A stretch of DNA of 59,129 bases from contig DASPTU010000007.1 in the NCBI GenBank assembly GCA_035623255.1, forward strand, positions 1-59,129. Direction: 5' to 3'. Position 1 is the stretch's first letter, and each line of letters starts with the position of its first letter. Below the pieces are notes generated by a model. The model made no database searches. It was not told where the DNA came from and was given only the letters and a program-made list of their open reading frames with translations. Origin of the DNA: JAFAGX01 sp035623255. Its GTDB lineage: Bacteria; Acidobacteriota; Terriglobia; Terriglobales; Acidobacteriaceae. Position numbers and translations under genes: made by a program. Of this stretch, positions 50,517 to 59,129 are shown in pieces.

Positions 50517-53500
50517 TCAGTCGTTGTCAGTGGGGCGGAGCGAACTGCGGGCGCGGCCGGCGAGGCGCGTGGCCCACTCCACCCACGGGATTTGTTCGAG
50601 TTCAGCGAGGTAGGAATACGCCACGGGGACCACGAGCAACGTGAGCAGCAAGCAGAGCGTTTGGCCGCCGATGATGGTGACGGCGATCGAAGCCCGCTGC
50701 TCGGAGCCCGCGCCAATCCCGATGGCCACAGGAATCAGCCCCGCGATGATGGAAAGCGTGGTCATTAAGATCGGTCGCAAGCGTACGCGGTTGGCTTCCA
50801 GGATCGCGTCGCGCACCGGCATGCCCGCGTTCCGCAGACGATTCGTGTAGTCGACCTGCAGGATGCCATTTTTCTTGACGATCCCAAGCAGCAAGAACAT
50901 GCCAAGAGCGCTCCAGAGGCTCAATGCGCGGCCCGTGATCCACAACGAAAACAGCGCAAAGGGAACGCTGAGCGGCAGCGTGAGCATGATGATGAACGGG
51001 TACGTGAAGCTCTCAAACTGCGCGGCTAGCACCATGTACATGAAAATCGAAGCGAGGCACATGGCCAGCAAAAGATTCCAGGTGGTCTCTTCGAGCACTT
51101 TGACCTGCCCGGAGAAAAGGTAGGAATAGCCGGCCGGCAACCCGACTTCTTTAATGGATTGCACCGTATGTGCGGCAGCGAGGTCCAGGGGATAGCCCGG
51201 TCCAACGTTGGCGTAGACGCTGACCTCGAATTCACGGTTGTAGCGCTGGAGCTGGGCGGGGCCGGCGCCCCGCTGGATGGTGGCCACATTTTCCAGGCGC
51301 ACCTGGCCAAGCTTCGAGGAAGGCACCATCATGCGAGCGAGAACGTCAGGATTGTCGCGCTGCACCTGAAGCAACTGCATGGTGACAGGATATTGCTCGG
51401 AGCCTTCTTTGAAGCGCGTGATTTCGTCTTCGCCGGAATAAAAGAGACGCACGGCGTCGCTCACGTCAGTCATGCGTACGCCAATATCCGCGGCGCGCTG
51501 CCGGTCGACTTTCACTTGAAGTTCCGGAGTGTTCAAGTTGAGGCTCGGATTGACGTCAACCAGATCGGGATATTTCCGCATGCGGTCGGCGACCGTCTTG
51601 CTAATTTCGGCGAGCTCCGCGAGGTCCGGGCCTCGAATGACGGAAGAAACCGGAAAATAGATTTCGCCGCCAAGAACAGAGGGCAGACGCACGTTGTACG
51701 TCATGTTTCGGTAGTGCGCCAGGATGCCGCGCACTTCCGCGGCCATTTGAACGTGCGTGCGTTTTCGCTCTCCCCGCGGCACCAGCACGATAAAAAGATG
51801 CGCGTGATTGGTCGGCCCGTGAGTGAAAGATTGCACCAGTGCCACTTCTGGGAGCGCGATGACCTGCCCGGCAATCTCCTCGGCTAGCTTAGTTGTTTTT
51901 TCGAGGGAAGTGCCCTCGGGTAACGTGTAGGAACTGATCAATTCCGACTGATCGTCCGCTGGAATCCAATCGCGTCCGACGAGATGATAGAAACCGAAAG
52001 TAGAGAGGAATGTCGCCACACAAATCGCAATGATCGTGCGCCGGTGCGCCAGCGACCAGCGCAACATCTTGAGATACGATTCCTCGATGCTATGAAGAAT
52101 CCCTTGGGTATGCGCCTTCTTTTCCGCTACTCCTAATTTCAGGAAGCGCGAGCTCATCATCGGCGTAAGCGTGAAAGCCACAAGTAGCGAAACGAGAATC
52201 GCCATGGCCATGGTCCAGCCGAAGGAGTTCACGTACTTCCGTGCGTAGCCAGTCATGAACGCAATGGGCAAGAAAATAATGACCAGCGAGAGCGTGGTGG
52301 CCATCACGGCAAGGCCGATTTCCTTGGTAGCTTCGATCGCGGCCTCGACGCGGTTTTTCCCCTTCTCTTCCATGTAGCGGAAAATGTTCTCGAGCACGAT
52401 GATCGCATCATCGATAACGATGCCGACGGCGAGCGTTAGCGCAAGCAGCGTAATGTTGTTCAGCGAAAAATCCATCCCACGCATGAGCGTAAACGTCGCG
52501 ATGATGGAGGCTGGAATCGCCACGGCGGCAATCAAAACGGCGCGCCAGTTGCGGATGAACAGCCACACGACCAGGCTGGCGAGGATGCTGCCCAAGATAA
52601 GATGTTCGATTAGCGAGTGGACAGAAGCTTTGATGAAATCCGAGATGTCGTGGACGATCTGGATGCGCACTCCCGGCGGTAATTGCGCGTGCAACTCCTC
52701 GACTTTGCTGCGAACGTCGTCTGCGACGCGGACGGTGTTGACGCCGGATTGGCGCAGCACCTGGATGGAAACAACGTCCTGTGGTGGCGTGTTTTTGTTG
52801 AACAGAGCCGACCAGGTGCGCAGTTCCTCCGCGCCATCTTCCACAGTCGCGATGTCGCGGACGCGTATGGGAGTGCCACCGCGCGTGCCGACGACGATTT
52901 CGCCGAACTGGTCGGCGGAAGTAACGCGGCCGAGCGTGCGCAGACCCAATTCCTGCGGACCAGTGATCATGCGGCCGCCGGGAGCTTCGATGTTTTCGCG
53001 CTGGAGGGCATCGCGAACGTCGATTACGGTGAAGTTGTGGGCGGTCAGTTTTTGAGCATCGAGCAAGATGCGGATCTGGCGGCCTTGTCCGCCGTTAAGC
53101 TCCACGCTGCCCACGCCGTCGACGGTTTGAATGGCGCGGCGCACCTGCTTGTCGGCGATTTCGGTCAGCTCCCGGCGGCTCATGGGCCCGCTGACAAGCA
53201 GCGTCATGATAGGATCCGACTGGGGGTCCTCTTTGGTGATGACTGGAGGCAGCGTGTCGCGCGGAAGCCGGTCGATAGCGCCGCCGACTTTTTCTCGAAT
53301 ATCCTGCGCGGCCCCCTCGATATCGCGCTCGAGGACAAAGGTGCAGGTGATGTCCGCGAAGCCTTCGGAAACCCAAACATTAATTTCATCGATTCCGCTA
53401 ACAGAAGAGATTGCATCCTCGAGCGGCAAGACTACGCCAGTGACAACTTCTTCGGGAGTGGCGCCGGGCAAGCGAACGTCGACGTTGACGGTAGCGGGAT

Positions 53501-53621
53501 CCGCTTTCGGGAAAAGATCGACAGCGAGGCCACGGTAGGAAAAAAGGCCGAGGGTCACCAGAAAAGCGATCAGCATCACGGTGAAGACGGGATACTTGAC
53601 GCAGGTTTCGGCGAGCTTCAT
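50517..53621 (-). CDS. RND efflux permease (HAE1-like)
   Basis: Resistance-nodulation-division permease of 1034 residues. It starts KLAETCVKYPVFTVMLIAFL, with large periplasmic loops after helices 1 and 7. The TM4 proton-relay acids are in LAVGIVIDDAIIVLENIF. VSEGFADITCTFVLERDI and SRRELTEIADKQVRRAIQTV belong to the first periplasmic loop. The length and layout match AcrB/HAE1 drug exporters. The gene is cotranscribed with the adaptor located 48 bases upstream. No outer-membrane channel is encoded nearby, so TolC must be supplied elsewhere. The start at ATG 53621 fits. Confidence 0.93.
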   Translation of the reverse strand: MKLAETCVKYPVFTVMLIAFLVTLGLFSYRGLAVDLFPKADPATVNVDVRLPGATPEEVVTGVVLPLEDAISSVSGIDEINVWVSEGFADITCTFVLERDIEGAAQDIREKVGGAIDRLPRDTLPPVITKEDPQSDPIMTLLVSGPMSRRELTEIADKQVRRAIQTVDGVGSVELNGGQGRQIRILLDAQKLTAHNFTVIDVRDALQRENIEAPGGRMITGPQELGLRTLGRVTSADQFGEIVVGTRGGTPIRVRDIATVEDGAEELRTWSALFNKNTPPQDVVSIQVLRQSGVNTVRVADDVRSKVEELHAQLPPGVRIQIVHDISDFIKASVHSLIEHLILGSILASLVVWLFIRNWRAVLIAAVAIPASIIATFTLMRGMDFSLNNITLLALTLAVGIVIDDAIIVLENIFRYMEEKGKNRVEAAIEATKEIGLAVMATTLSLVIIFLPIAFMTGYARKYVNSFGWTMAMAILVSLLVAFTLTPMMSSRFLKLGVAEKKAHTQGILHSIEESYLKMLRWSLAHRRTIIAICVATFLSTFGFYHLVGRDWIPADDQSELISSYTLPEGTSLEKTTKLAEEIAGQVIALPEVALVQSFTHGPTNHAHLFIVLVPRGERKRTHVQMAAEVRGILAHYRNMTYNVRLPSVLGGEIYFPVSSVIRGPDLAELAEISKTVADRMRKYPDLVDVNPSLNLNTPELQVKVDRQRAADIGVRMTDVSDAVRLFYSGEDEITRFKEGSEQYPVTMQLLQVQRDNPDVLARMMVPSSKLGQVRLENVATIQRGAGPAQLQRYNREFEVSVYANVGPGYPLDLAAAHTVQSIKEVGLPAGYSYLFSGQVKVLEETTWNLLLAMCLASIFMYMVLAAQFESFTYPFIIMLTLPLSVPFALFSLWITGRALSLWSALGMFLLLGIVKKNGILQVDYTNRLRNAGMPVRDAILEANRVRLRPILMTTLSIIAGLIPVAIGIGAGSEQRASIAVTIIGGQTLCLLLTLLVVPVAYSYLAELEQIPWVEWATRLAGRARSSLRPTDND

Positions 53622-53669
53622 CTCTTTAGGCGCTCTCTTAACCGATCGAGCTTGAGTTTTTCGCCGGGC

Positions 53670-54893
53670 TCAGCGCGCCGGCGTGTTCTTCTCCGGCTGC
53701 TCTTGTATTACAGCGCCGTCGTGCAAATCGCCGCTGATGGCCACGGCCACGCGATCGCCAGGCTTCAAGCCTTCGGCGACTTCAAAGCGCCGGCCGCGCT
53801 CGTCTTCGGTCTGGCCCGCGGGCCGAATCTGACGCTCTGAAACGCGATTCCCGCTGATCAGGAAAACTTTGTAAACACCGTAACGGTAGTTGACGGCCTG
53901 CTCGGGAAGGAAGATGGTTTTCTCTTCCTTCTCGCTGGGAATGGAGGCTTGGAGAAAAAAACCGGGCTTGAGGCGGCCATCTGGATTGTCGAGAAGAGCT
54001 TCCGCTTCGAAAGTGCGGGAGTCCTGCGCCACGGCCGGATTGATTCTGGAGATTTTTCCCTGGAACGTTTCCCCAGGAAAAGCCTCGACGTGCAGGTCGG
54101 TAGTCACCCCTTCCTTGACCCAACCCGCCCAGCGCTCCGGGACGGCGAGGCGGGCGCGCAGGGTGTCGGTGCGGACGAGAACCATCACGGGGCTTTGCAC
54201 ACGGAGGTATTCCCCGGGATGGACGTTGCGCGTCTTGATGGCGCCGGGGAAAGGGGCGCGAACGGTGGCGTCATTCAATTTTTTTTCGGCGAGCTTTTCG
54301 CTGGCCTCGCTGGAAACAAGCAGAGCTTTGAGGCGATCGACTTCCTGGAGTGCGACGGCGTAAGTTGCGCTGGCACTTTGGTAGCGGCTGGCGGCTTCGT
54401 CGAGTTGCTGCTGCGAGATCAGCTTGTCCCGAAACATTTCCTGAGCGCGATTGTATTTGTGATCGGCATCAAAAAGGTCGGCTTCGGCGCGCTGCACGGA
54501 AGCAATTTTCTTGGGATCGCTTGGCGGGGGATCGTTCGGCCCGATGCCGAGTTGCGCGCGTACCTGAGTAACGATGCCACGCTGGCGATCCACTTCAAAT
54601 TGCAGCTCCTGAGGATCCAGGGTGACGAGCGGCTGGCCTTCTTTCACAGCGTCGCCTACATCGACGAGCACTTGCGCTACGCGCCCTTCAACTTGAGAGC
54701 TGAGGGTGCTCTCCTCAAGCGCGTAGAGCGAGCCCACTGCCTGAATGCGGCGGCGAGCCGTTTCCTCGGCCACGGTGTAGAAGTGCACGGGCGTTGGATG
54801 AGAAGCATCGCCGAGAACGCTCGCGCTCTGCGATTTCGAGCAGCCCGAGGCCAACACGGCGAATACAGCGGCCAAGGCCGCGAGATGATTCAT
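53670..54893 (-). CDS. RND periplasmic adaptor (membrane-fusion lipoprotein)
   Basis: Adaptor of about 407 residues. The start at ATG 54893 places the lipobox LASGC (Cys about residue 18) correctly; a longer frame from GTG 54935 would bury it. The barrel-sandwich/lipoyl segment VEGRVAQVLVDVGDAVKEGQPLVTLD is followed by a helical hairpin (about 100-200), then DATVRAPFPGAIKTRNVHPGE, which closes the lipoyl domain, and the beta-barrel and MP domains. This is a HlyD/AcrA-type protein bridging inner permease and outer channel. It is the first gene of the pump operon. Confidence 0.92.
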   Translation of the reverse strand: MNHLAALAAVFAVLASGCSKSQSASVLGDASHPTPVHFYTVAEETARRRIQAVGSLYALEESTLSSQVEGRVAQVLVDVGDAVKEGQPLVTLDPQELQFEVDRQRGIVTQVRAQLGIGPNDPPPSDPKKIASVQRAEADLFDADHKYNRAQEMFRDKLISQQQLDEAASRYQSASATYAVALQEVDRLKALLVSSEASEKLAEKKLNDATVRAPFPGAIKTRNVHPGEYLRVQSPVMVLVRTDTLRARLAVPERWAGWVKEGVTTDLHVEAFPGETFQGKISRINPAVAQDSRTFEAEALLDNPDGRLKPGFFLQASIPSEKEEKTIFLPEQAVNYRYGVYKVFLISGNRVSERQIRPAGQTEDERGRRFEVAEGLKPGDRVAVAISGDLHDGAVIQEQPEKNTPAR

Positions 54894-55229
54894 CGGCCAC
54901 CAGAAACTAATGTTTCGACTGGACAGAAAGGGCACTGTGACAGACCACTCCCTCTTACGGCGTTTGACGTACGACTATGCGGAAAGTTTCTGCTGCGCTA
55001 AAACCCTTAGTTATGCCAATGTCCTGCGCGAATGGCAAGCCCGCCTACCTGCGCGGGAATTTCGAACCGGCGCACGTGGCGAACTCACCCTTCAGAGAAA
55101 CGCAACAATTGTATCAATTCTCGCGGGGGAGTCTCCATTCTTAACTTAGTAAAGAAGACTTCGGACGAACGTGGTTTAAGAGCGGGGTTGGAGTACGCAG
55201 GCCAATGGAAAACAAGATGAGAAGATCGA
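54894..55229. other. Intergenic region without recognisable gene
   Basis: A stretch of 336 bases between the adaptor start and the end of the ribosome-hibernation gene, both on the minus strand. Short frames are present but none has a ribosome site or composition suggesting coding. It probably holds the promoter of the pump operon, but I cannot assign -35/-10 boxes with confidence. Confidence 0.6.
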
Positions 55230-55880
55230 TCAATGGACCAAGGCCAAGGCGGGCTTTTTTTCGCGTGAGCCGGGGCGCTCTTCGACCATTCGAACGGTGC
55301 TCGCCTGTGGGCCGTGATCACCCTGTTCCTCCACGAAGCTTACTGTGGTTCCCACCTCTAATTGAGGAAAAGCTTCGTTGAGGACGCTATTCTCGTGAAA
55401 ATAAATCTCGCGGCCGTCATTCGAGGTGAGGAAACCGTAGCCTTCCCCAGGAAAAATCTGACTGACAAAGGCGTGCGCTGCCGGAACATGTTGTTTGACC
55501 TCGCCACGCTGCCTGCGGGCATAGTCTTGCAGGCGCCGAGAGGCAATTCGAAACGCGGACTTAATGGCCAGGTGCAGATTCTTCATGGTTGGGCTCAGTT
55601 CGAGATGTTTCGTAGCAACCGGATAGTCCAGGACGCGAGCCTCCGAGTCCAGGGCGGGTTCCCGGTTCACCACAATTTCTCCTCCGGGGACCTGCAGATC
55701 AATTCGAATGTAGTACAAGCTACCCTTCCGGTGATGGCGATGAGGCACATGAATCGCGACGCGGCACGCTACAATGTGATGGTAGAAGGTATCGAGTTTT
55801 TCGGCCTCTCTGCGAATCCATTCTTCGATCGCGGCGGAAGGCATTACGTTCCGGTAGGCGATCTGCAGCGACCATTTCAT
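55230..55880 (-). CDS. HPF/RaiA-like ribosome hibernation factor fused to a cold-shock domain
   Basis: Protein of 216 residues. The first half (about 1-125) is an HPF/RaiA-like ribosome-associated domain: LQIAYRNVMPSAAIEEWIRR and the basic CRVAIHVPHRHHRKG, then a strand-helix continuation ending in basic RIASRRLQDYARRQRG. The second half is a cold-shock domain (about 136-205) with VSQIFPGEGYGFLTSNDG and IYFHENSV, near-canonical RNP1 and RNP2. The start at ATG 55880 follows AGGAGG and is preferred over the longer frame. A likely role is shelving ribosomes in stress, with the cold-shock part binding RNA. Confidence 0.87.
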   Translation of the reverse strand: MKWSLQIAYRNVMPSAAIEEWIRREAEKLDTFYHHIVACRVAIHVPHRHHRKGSLYYIRIDLQVPGGEIVVNREPALDSEARVLDYPVATKHLELSPTMKNLHLAIKSAFRIASRRLQDYARRQRGEVKQHVPAAHAFVSQIFPGEGYGFLTSNDGREIYFHENSVLNEAFPQLEVGTTVSFVEEQGDHGPQASTVRMVEERPGSREKKPALALVH

Positions 55881-55935
55881 AAGCGCACCTCCTGCCCGCG
55901 CCGAGTCCTTGAAAAAGAGGTTGGCGCGAGGAACC

Positions 55936-56211
55936 TCAGATGAGCGAGGGATTATCGGGCTCGTTCCGCGAACGTCCCAGAATGGCCATGGGCCTCTCCC
56001 GCCATACGCCATCCTCCTCGTATTTCAGCGTGTAGATGTGAAGCAGGCACCAGCCCGAACGTAGAAGCCGGTTCACTTCTTCGCGGCCGCGAGCTTCGAG
56101 ATTGTGTCCGGCGAGTTCCTCGATATCCAACTGCCACAAAGGGAGGAATTCCGGACCACTCATGGGAAGCTCTTTCACGGCATTCGATTCCGGATTCCTT
56201 CGGTGAGTCAT
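55936..56211 (-). CDS. Small protein of unknown function, 91 residues
   Basis: Protein of 91 residues with the pattern LWQLDIEELAGHNLEARGRE, then VNRLLRSGWCLLHIYTLKYE and RPMAILGRSR. It has no signal peptide, membrane helix or recognised motif, and one Cys. The start at 56211 lacks a strong ribosome site; Met17 is an alternative. It lies just upstream of the HPF-CSD gene on the same strand (55 bases), so it may be in the same unit. The length and sequence style suggest a real small protein, but its role is unknown. Confidence 0.5.
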   Translation of the reverse strand: MTHRRNPESNAVKELPMSGPEFLPLWQLDIEELAGHNLEARGREEVNRLLRSGWCLLHIYTLKYEEDGVWRERPMAILGRSRNEPDNPSLI

Positions 56212-56476
56212 GATTTTGGAGTTTCGGCAAACACCGTGCCGCCTCGCTCCGTTCCTGATTGCAGGCTAATTCCAAAAGTTCTTACAATGCAGCAAGGAAA
56301 GTCACAAGTTAACGTGTTTGGGGTCACTGTTTTGCGAAAGTGCGGCGAAGGCTGGAGTTCGTGGCGCTTCCCAAGAGAGGGAGGTGGAGAGCTGTGGCAG
56401 CAAATACAGAGGGCTGTGCTCTGAGTCACAGCAATCTGTTCAGGCGGGCGGCAGATTACCTGAGGGGGAACTAACG

Positions 56477-56899
56477 ATGCCACAACAAGACCAGAACCTG
56501 CTCAGGGTTTTGAAGGCCGAGTTGGCGTTTTTCGAAAATGGCGGCTACCGCACTCCCCGCGGAGTGCAGTGGCGGCCACAGTTCATTTTCCAGGACTCGC
56601 CGACTTGCCTGAATTACGGAAACTCCACAGGGCGGTTGGCGTGCAGCGAGTGCGCGTTGATCCATGTGGTCCCCAAAGACCGCCAAGAGGAGCGCTTTCC
56701 CTGCCGGCATATCCCTCTCGACGAATCTGGGCAGACGCTGGATTGGCTGTACCGCACCGGAACGGAAAAACAAACCCACGAGATTTTAGCTAATTGGCTG
56801 CGAGCCAACATTGCCCGGCTGCAGCGCGAGGCAGAGCTTGCTTCAGAACCTGATGTGGCGTGTGAAGAGCTTGCTCCGGTGGCAGGAAACGGCTTCTGA
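56477..56899 (+). CDS. Small Cys-rich protein, possibly metal-binding
   Basis: Protein of 140 residues. Four Cys and one His occur at spacings that could bind zinc: Cys44, Cys56, Cys59 (LACSEC) and Cys76/His78 (FPCRHIP). The C-terminal helix (about 97-125) is charged. ATG 56477 follows GAGGGGGA and is preferred to the longer frame from 56318. It converges on the UspA gene from the left. A role in stress is suggested only by neighbours, which include HPF, USP and phosphoribosyltransferase genes. The function is unknown. Confidence 0.6.
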   Translation: MPQQDQNLLRVLKAELAFFENGGYRTPRGVQWRPQFIFQDSPTCLNYGNSTGRLACSECALIHVVPKDRQEERFPCRHIPLDESGQTLDWLYRTGTEKQTHEILANWLRANIARLQREAELASEPDVACEELAPVAGNGF

Positions 56900-56930
56900 T
56901 TCTCCCGGTACGCTACTGTCGGCAGAATCT

Positions 56931-57380
56931 TCAACGCGTGGGAAGCGTCCGCACAATGAGAACCGAACAAGACGCGTGCCGCGCAACGGATTCTGCGACG
57001 CTACCAATCAAAAATCTCTGAAGGCCTTTGCGCCCATGAGAGCCAACCACGATTAAATCGGCTTTCGATTCCTGGGCGACATCCAGAATAGCGTTTCTCG
57101 GATCCGCTTCGACGACCCGCGTATCCACCACGAATCCTACAGCCTGCAAAGTCTTCGCCGCCGCGGCTACGGACGCATTGGCTTCTTTCCTCTGCTCTTC
57201 CCGCTTCTGCGCCAGTTCCGGAGCGTAGCCGGGTGCCATCTGCGGCGGAGTGGAATACGAAAGTGATTCCACAGCTTGCAATACGAGCACTTCGGAATTT
57301 TTCGGATCGAAGGTTTTTATAATGGACTGAGTCGCTGACTCGGAGAATTTTGTCCCGTCGGTCGCCAGCAAGATTTTCAT
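56931..57380 (-). CDS. Universal stress protein (UspA family)
   Basis: Protein of 149 residues. MKILLATDGTKFSESATQSI opens the fold. The ATP-binding loop is DLIVVGSHGRKGLQRFLIGS, which contains the G-x2-G-x9-G(S) signature, then VAESVARHASCSVLIVRT closes the domain. A single Usp domain of normal length, and the intact loop predicts ATP binding. ATG 57380 follows GGGAGG. It lies 28 bases downstream of the phosphoribosyltransferase gene, as frequently seen in dormancy regulons. Confidence 0.94.
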   Translation of the reverse strand: MKILLATDGTKFSESATQSIIKTFDPKNSEVLVLQAVESLSYSTPPQMAPGYAPELAQKREEQRKEANASVAAAAKTLQAVGFVVDTRVVEADPRNAILDVAQESKADLIVVGSHGRKGLQRFLIGSVAESVARHASCSVLIVRTLPTR

Positions 57381-57408
57381 GTTATACCTCCCAACACGGT
57401 TTGCCCGT

Positions 57409-58080
57409 TTACCCGGCTACACCTCCCGCGGTTTTCTCCCTTGCCAGCAGCGGCGCACCAGCAAGCATGGCAAGAACCTGTTCGTCTGAGACCTGCGAGA
57501 AATCGTCATAGAACTGGCCAATCGCCTGGAAAAACATCGGAGTTTGCACACAAACGAACTCGTCGACATTGGTGAGTTGAGCAAAGGACCGCGCCGGGGC
57601 CACGGGGACGGCAACCACGATCCGTGCCGGGTGCAATCGGCGCAAGGCTTGGACGCCGGCCCGCATGCTGGAGCCCGTGGCGATGCCGTCGTCGACCAGG
57701 ATGACGGTTTTCCCCACGACATCGAGCGGAGGCTGGTCTCCGCGGTAGGCACTGGCCCGGCGGTGCAGCTCGCGCAGTTCCATCTCAGTGACGCGCTCGA
57801 TTTCTTGTTCCGAGATGCCGAGAGCATTGATGGTCTCATGGTCCAAAACGCGGATTCCGCCACTTGCGATTGCGCCAAATGCGAGCTCCTCTTCGCCGGG
57901 TGCTCCGAGTTTACGCAACAAGAAAACGTCCAGCGGCGCAGAGAGATGCCTTGCGATCTCAAACGCCACTTGAACGCCACCGCGCGGAATTCCCAACACC
58001 ACTACATCGTTGCGGTTGGCGTAATGGCTAAGCTGTGCCGCGAGGATCCGGCCTGCTTCAGTTCGGTCAGCGAAAGTCAT
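57409..58080 (-). CDS. Phosphoribosyltransferase-family protein
   Basis: Protein of 223 residues if started at ATG 58080. VVVLGIPRGGVQVAFEIAR (about 29-47) is the first conserved strand, and VILVDDGIATGSSMRAGVQA is the PRPP-binding motif with both Asp. The whole sequence matches the phosphoribosyltransferases found beside universal stress proteins, such as those in actinobacterial dormancy regulons. The substrate base is unknown. A GTG at 58110 in the same frame is an alternative start. It is the likely first gene of a pair with the UspA gene. Confidence 0.88.
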   Translation of the reverse strand: MTFADRTEAGRILAAQLSHYANRNDVVVLGIPRGGVQVAFEIARHLSAPLDVFLLRKLGAPGEEELAFGAIASGGIRVLDHETINALGISEQEIERVTEMELRELHRRASAYRGDQPPLDVVGKTVILVDDGIATGSSMRAGVQALRRLHPARIVVAVPVAPARSFAQLTNVDEFVCVQTPMFFQAIGQFYDDFSQVSDEQVLAMLAGAPLLAREKTAGGVAG

Positions 58081-58283
58081 ATCCTCAGCGCAGGCTCTGC
58101 GTCCGCACACACTTCCATAAAACGGCGTTGCCAGGCGACCTCCAGCTAAGACTTTCCGCCAAGATTAAAGGCGCGAAAGTGAGGTCGGGCACGACACGTT
58201 GTAATCCTGATCACAGGTCGTCGCGCTTTTCCATAGTCCAGGGAAACCCACGATGAGGGCTTTTGGCTTGCAACTAGGAATTC

Positions 58284-59129
58284 TTACACGCCAATGATCT
58301 TGCCGGAGTCATCAACGTCGATGGATGATGCGCGGGAGACTCTTGGCAGGCCAGGCATGAGCATCACGCTACCAGAAATGGCGACGACATACCCGGCGCC
58401 GGCAGAAAGAGAAGCATTGGTTACGTTGAGGTCCCAGCCGGTGGGGACGCCGAGGCGCTTTGGGTCGTCGGTCAGAGAGTACTGAGTTTTCGCCACACAC
58501 ACCGGAAGATTTCCATAGCCCCACGCGGTAAACTGCTGCAGCATTTCTTTTGCTTGATCGGAGAAATTGACCTCAGTGGCACCGTAGATTTTCTGGGCTA
58601 GCTTCCTGGTTTTTTCGATGAGTGATTCCTCGAGCGCGTACAGCGAATGGACGCCGGGCGACGGATGCTCAGCAATGACATCGACGACTTTTTCTGCGAG
58701 CGTTTTCGCGCCAGGAGCGCCCTTGGTAAAGCCCTCGGAAAGCGCGCTGGGGACGCCACGCTTGTCGCAATAGGAAGCGAGGCGCTGGAGATCGGACTCT
58801 GCGTCGTCGGGCATGCGATTGAGGGCCACGACGATGGGGACGCCAAACGTTTTGAGAATTTCAATGTGCTTGCCGAGATTGGGCAGCCCGCGTTCAAAGT
58901 CGCCTTCACCCTGGGCACGCATGGTCCTGACGGTAGTTACAAGGACGGCTGCAGAGGGAACCAAGCCCGATTGCTGCATGACGACGTCAAAATACTTTTC
59001 CGCGCCGAGGTCCGCGGCAAATCCGCATTCGTTGACGACGTAGTCGGCGAGGCACAATCCCATTTCTTGTGAAATCACGCTGCTCGTGCCGTGCGCGATA
59101 TTTCCAAACGGGCCGGCGTGCACGAAGGC
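58284..59129 (-). CDS. fhs: Formate-tetrahydrofolate ligase (C-terminal part, runs off window)
   Basis: The frame continues past the right edge of the window, so only the last 281 or so residues of an enzyme of about 555 are present. HAGPFGNIAHGTSSVI and CGFAADLGAEKYFDV are conserved active-site stretches. Later VVALNRMPDDAES, EVNFSDQAKEMLQQF and YGNLPVCVAKTQYSLTDDP match the folate and formate sites. The enzyme forms 10-formyltetrahydrofolate from formate and ATP for purine and methyl metabolism. The sequence is intact in this window with a normal C-terminus; nothing unusual seen. Confidence 0.96.
   Translation of the reverse strand, partial: AFVHAGPFGNIAHGTSSVISQEMGLCLADYVVNECGFAADLGAEKYFDVVMQQSGLVPSAAVLVTTVRTMRAQGEGDFERGLPNLGKHIEILKTFGVPIVVALNRMPDDAESDLQRLASYCDKRGVPSALSEGFTKGAPGAKTLAEKVVDVIAEHPSPGVHSLYALEESLIEKTRKLAQKIYGATEVNFSDQAKEMLQQFTAWGYGNLPVCVAKTQYSLTDDPKRLGVPTGWDLNVTNASLSAGAGYVVAISGSVMLMPGLPRVSRASSIDVDDSGKIIGV

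Noticed and set aside
52683..53840. 385-codon plus-strand frame
   Set aside because: Antisense to the RND permease, which has full-length family motifs; no ribosome site.
53949..55001. 350-codon plus-strand frame
   Set aside because: Antisense to the efflux adaptor; no recognisable motif.
1..59129. CRISPR array or Cas genes
   Set aside because: No regularly spaced direct repeats and no Cas-like protein found; the only tandem array is the TGCATT hexamer.

Overview
The window looks like a chromosome segment of an Acidobacteriota bacterium (Terriglobia / Koribacter-like). This is inferred from moderate GC content, a very large Oar-like TonB receptor with a carboxypeptidase-regulatory N-terminus, a lipoprotein with tandem Ig-like repeats, and several short proteins of a kind I associate with that phylum. 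No rRNA is present, so the assignment is not firm.

Layout. 1-5.6 kb: a GlsB/YeaQ-type stress membrane protein (-), then a methyltransferase-like protein, a family 2 glycosyltransferase and a 1009-residue lipoprotein with a heparinase/lyase-like catalytic part (all +). 5.7-31.8 kb: one unbroken minus-strand exopolysaccharide (EPS) locus of 22 genes. In transcription order it holds a NusG-like (UpxY) antiterminator, a Wza-type export protein, an outer-membrane barrel, a Wzz-type chain-length protein, a CpsD-type kinase, exosortase, EpsI, a tiny PEP-CTERM protein, a polyprenyl-phosphate glycosylphosphotransferase, a Wzy-type polymerase/ligase, glycosyltransferases, two deacetylase-like proteins, oxidoreductase/epimerase modules, an FkbM methyltransferase, a Wzx flippase, two more glycosyltransferases, a fused oxidoreductase-epimerase and a methyltransferase. 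Many genes overlap or nearly touch, which fits one long transcript depending on processive antitermination.

31.8-37.3 kb is a plastic zone. It contains a decayed IS5-like transposase fragment, a hexanucleotide repeat, a stop-interrupted gene, a barrel protein, two very small ORFs with good ribosome binding sites, an IS481-like element carrying a 36-bp perfect palindrome, and a HEPN-motif gene lying between a decayed and an intact tRNA-Arg(TCT). The 5' half of a third tRNA-Arg lies just beyond, on the other strand.

37.4-48.5 kb: a rhodanese-type sulfurtransferase behind a terminator-like leader hairpin, then a minus-strand operon of TetR, TonB receptor, alpha/beta hydrolase, PHB-depolymerase-like esterase and acyl-CoA synthetase, with a divergent penicillin-acylase-family amidase. 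This reads as uptake, hydrolysis and CoA activation of an acyl ester or amide. 48.5-54.9 kb: an uncharacterised membrane-anchored protein and an RND efflux permease/adaptor pair. 55.2-58.1 kb: a stress/dormancy-type group with a ribosome-hibernation-factor/cold-shock-domain fusion, two small unknown proteins, a universal stress protein and a phosphoribosyltransferase. The window ends inside formate-tetrahydrofolate ligase. All calls come from reading the sequence; no database search was run.
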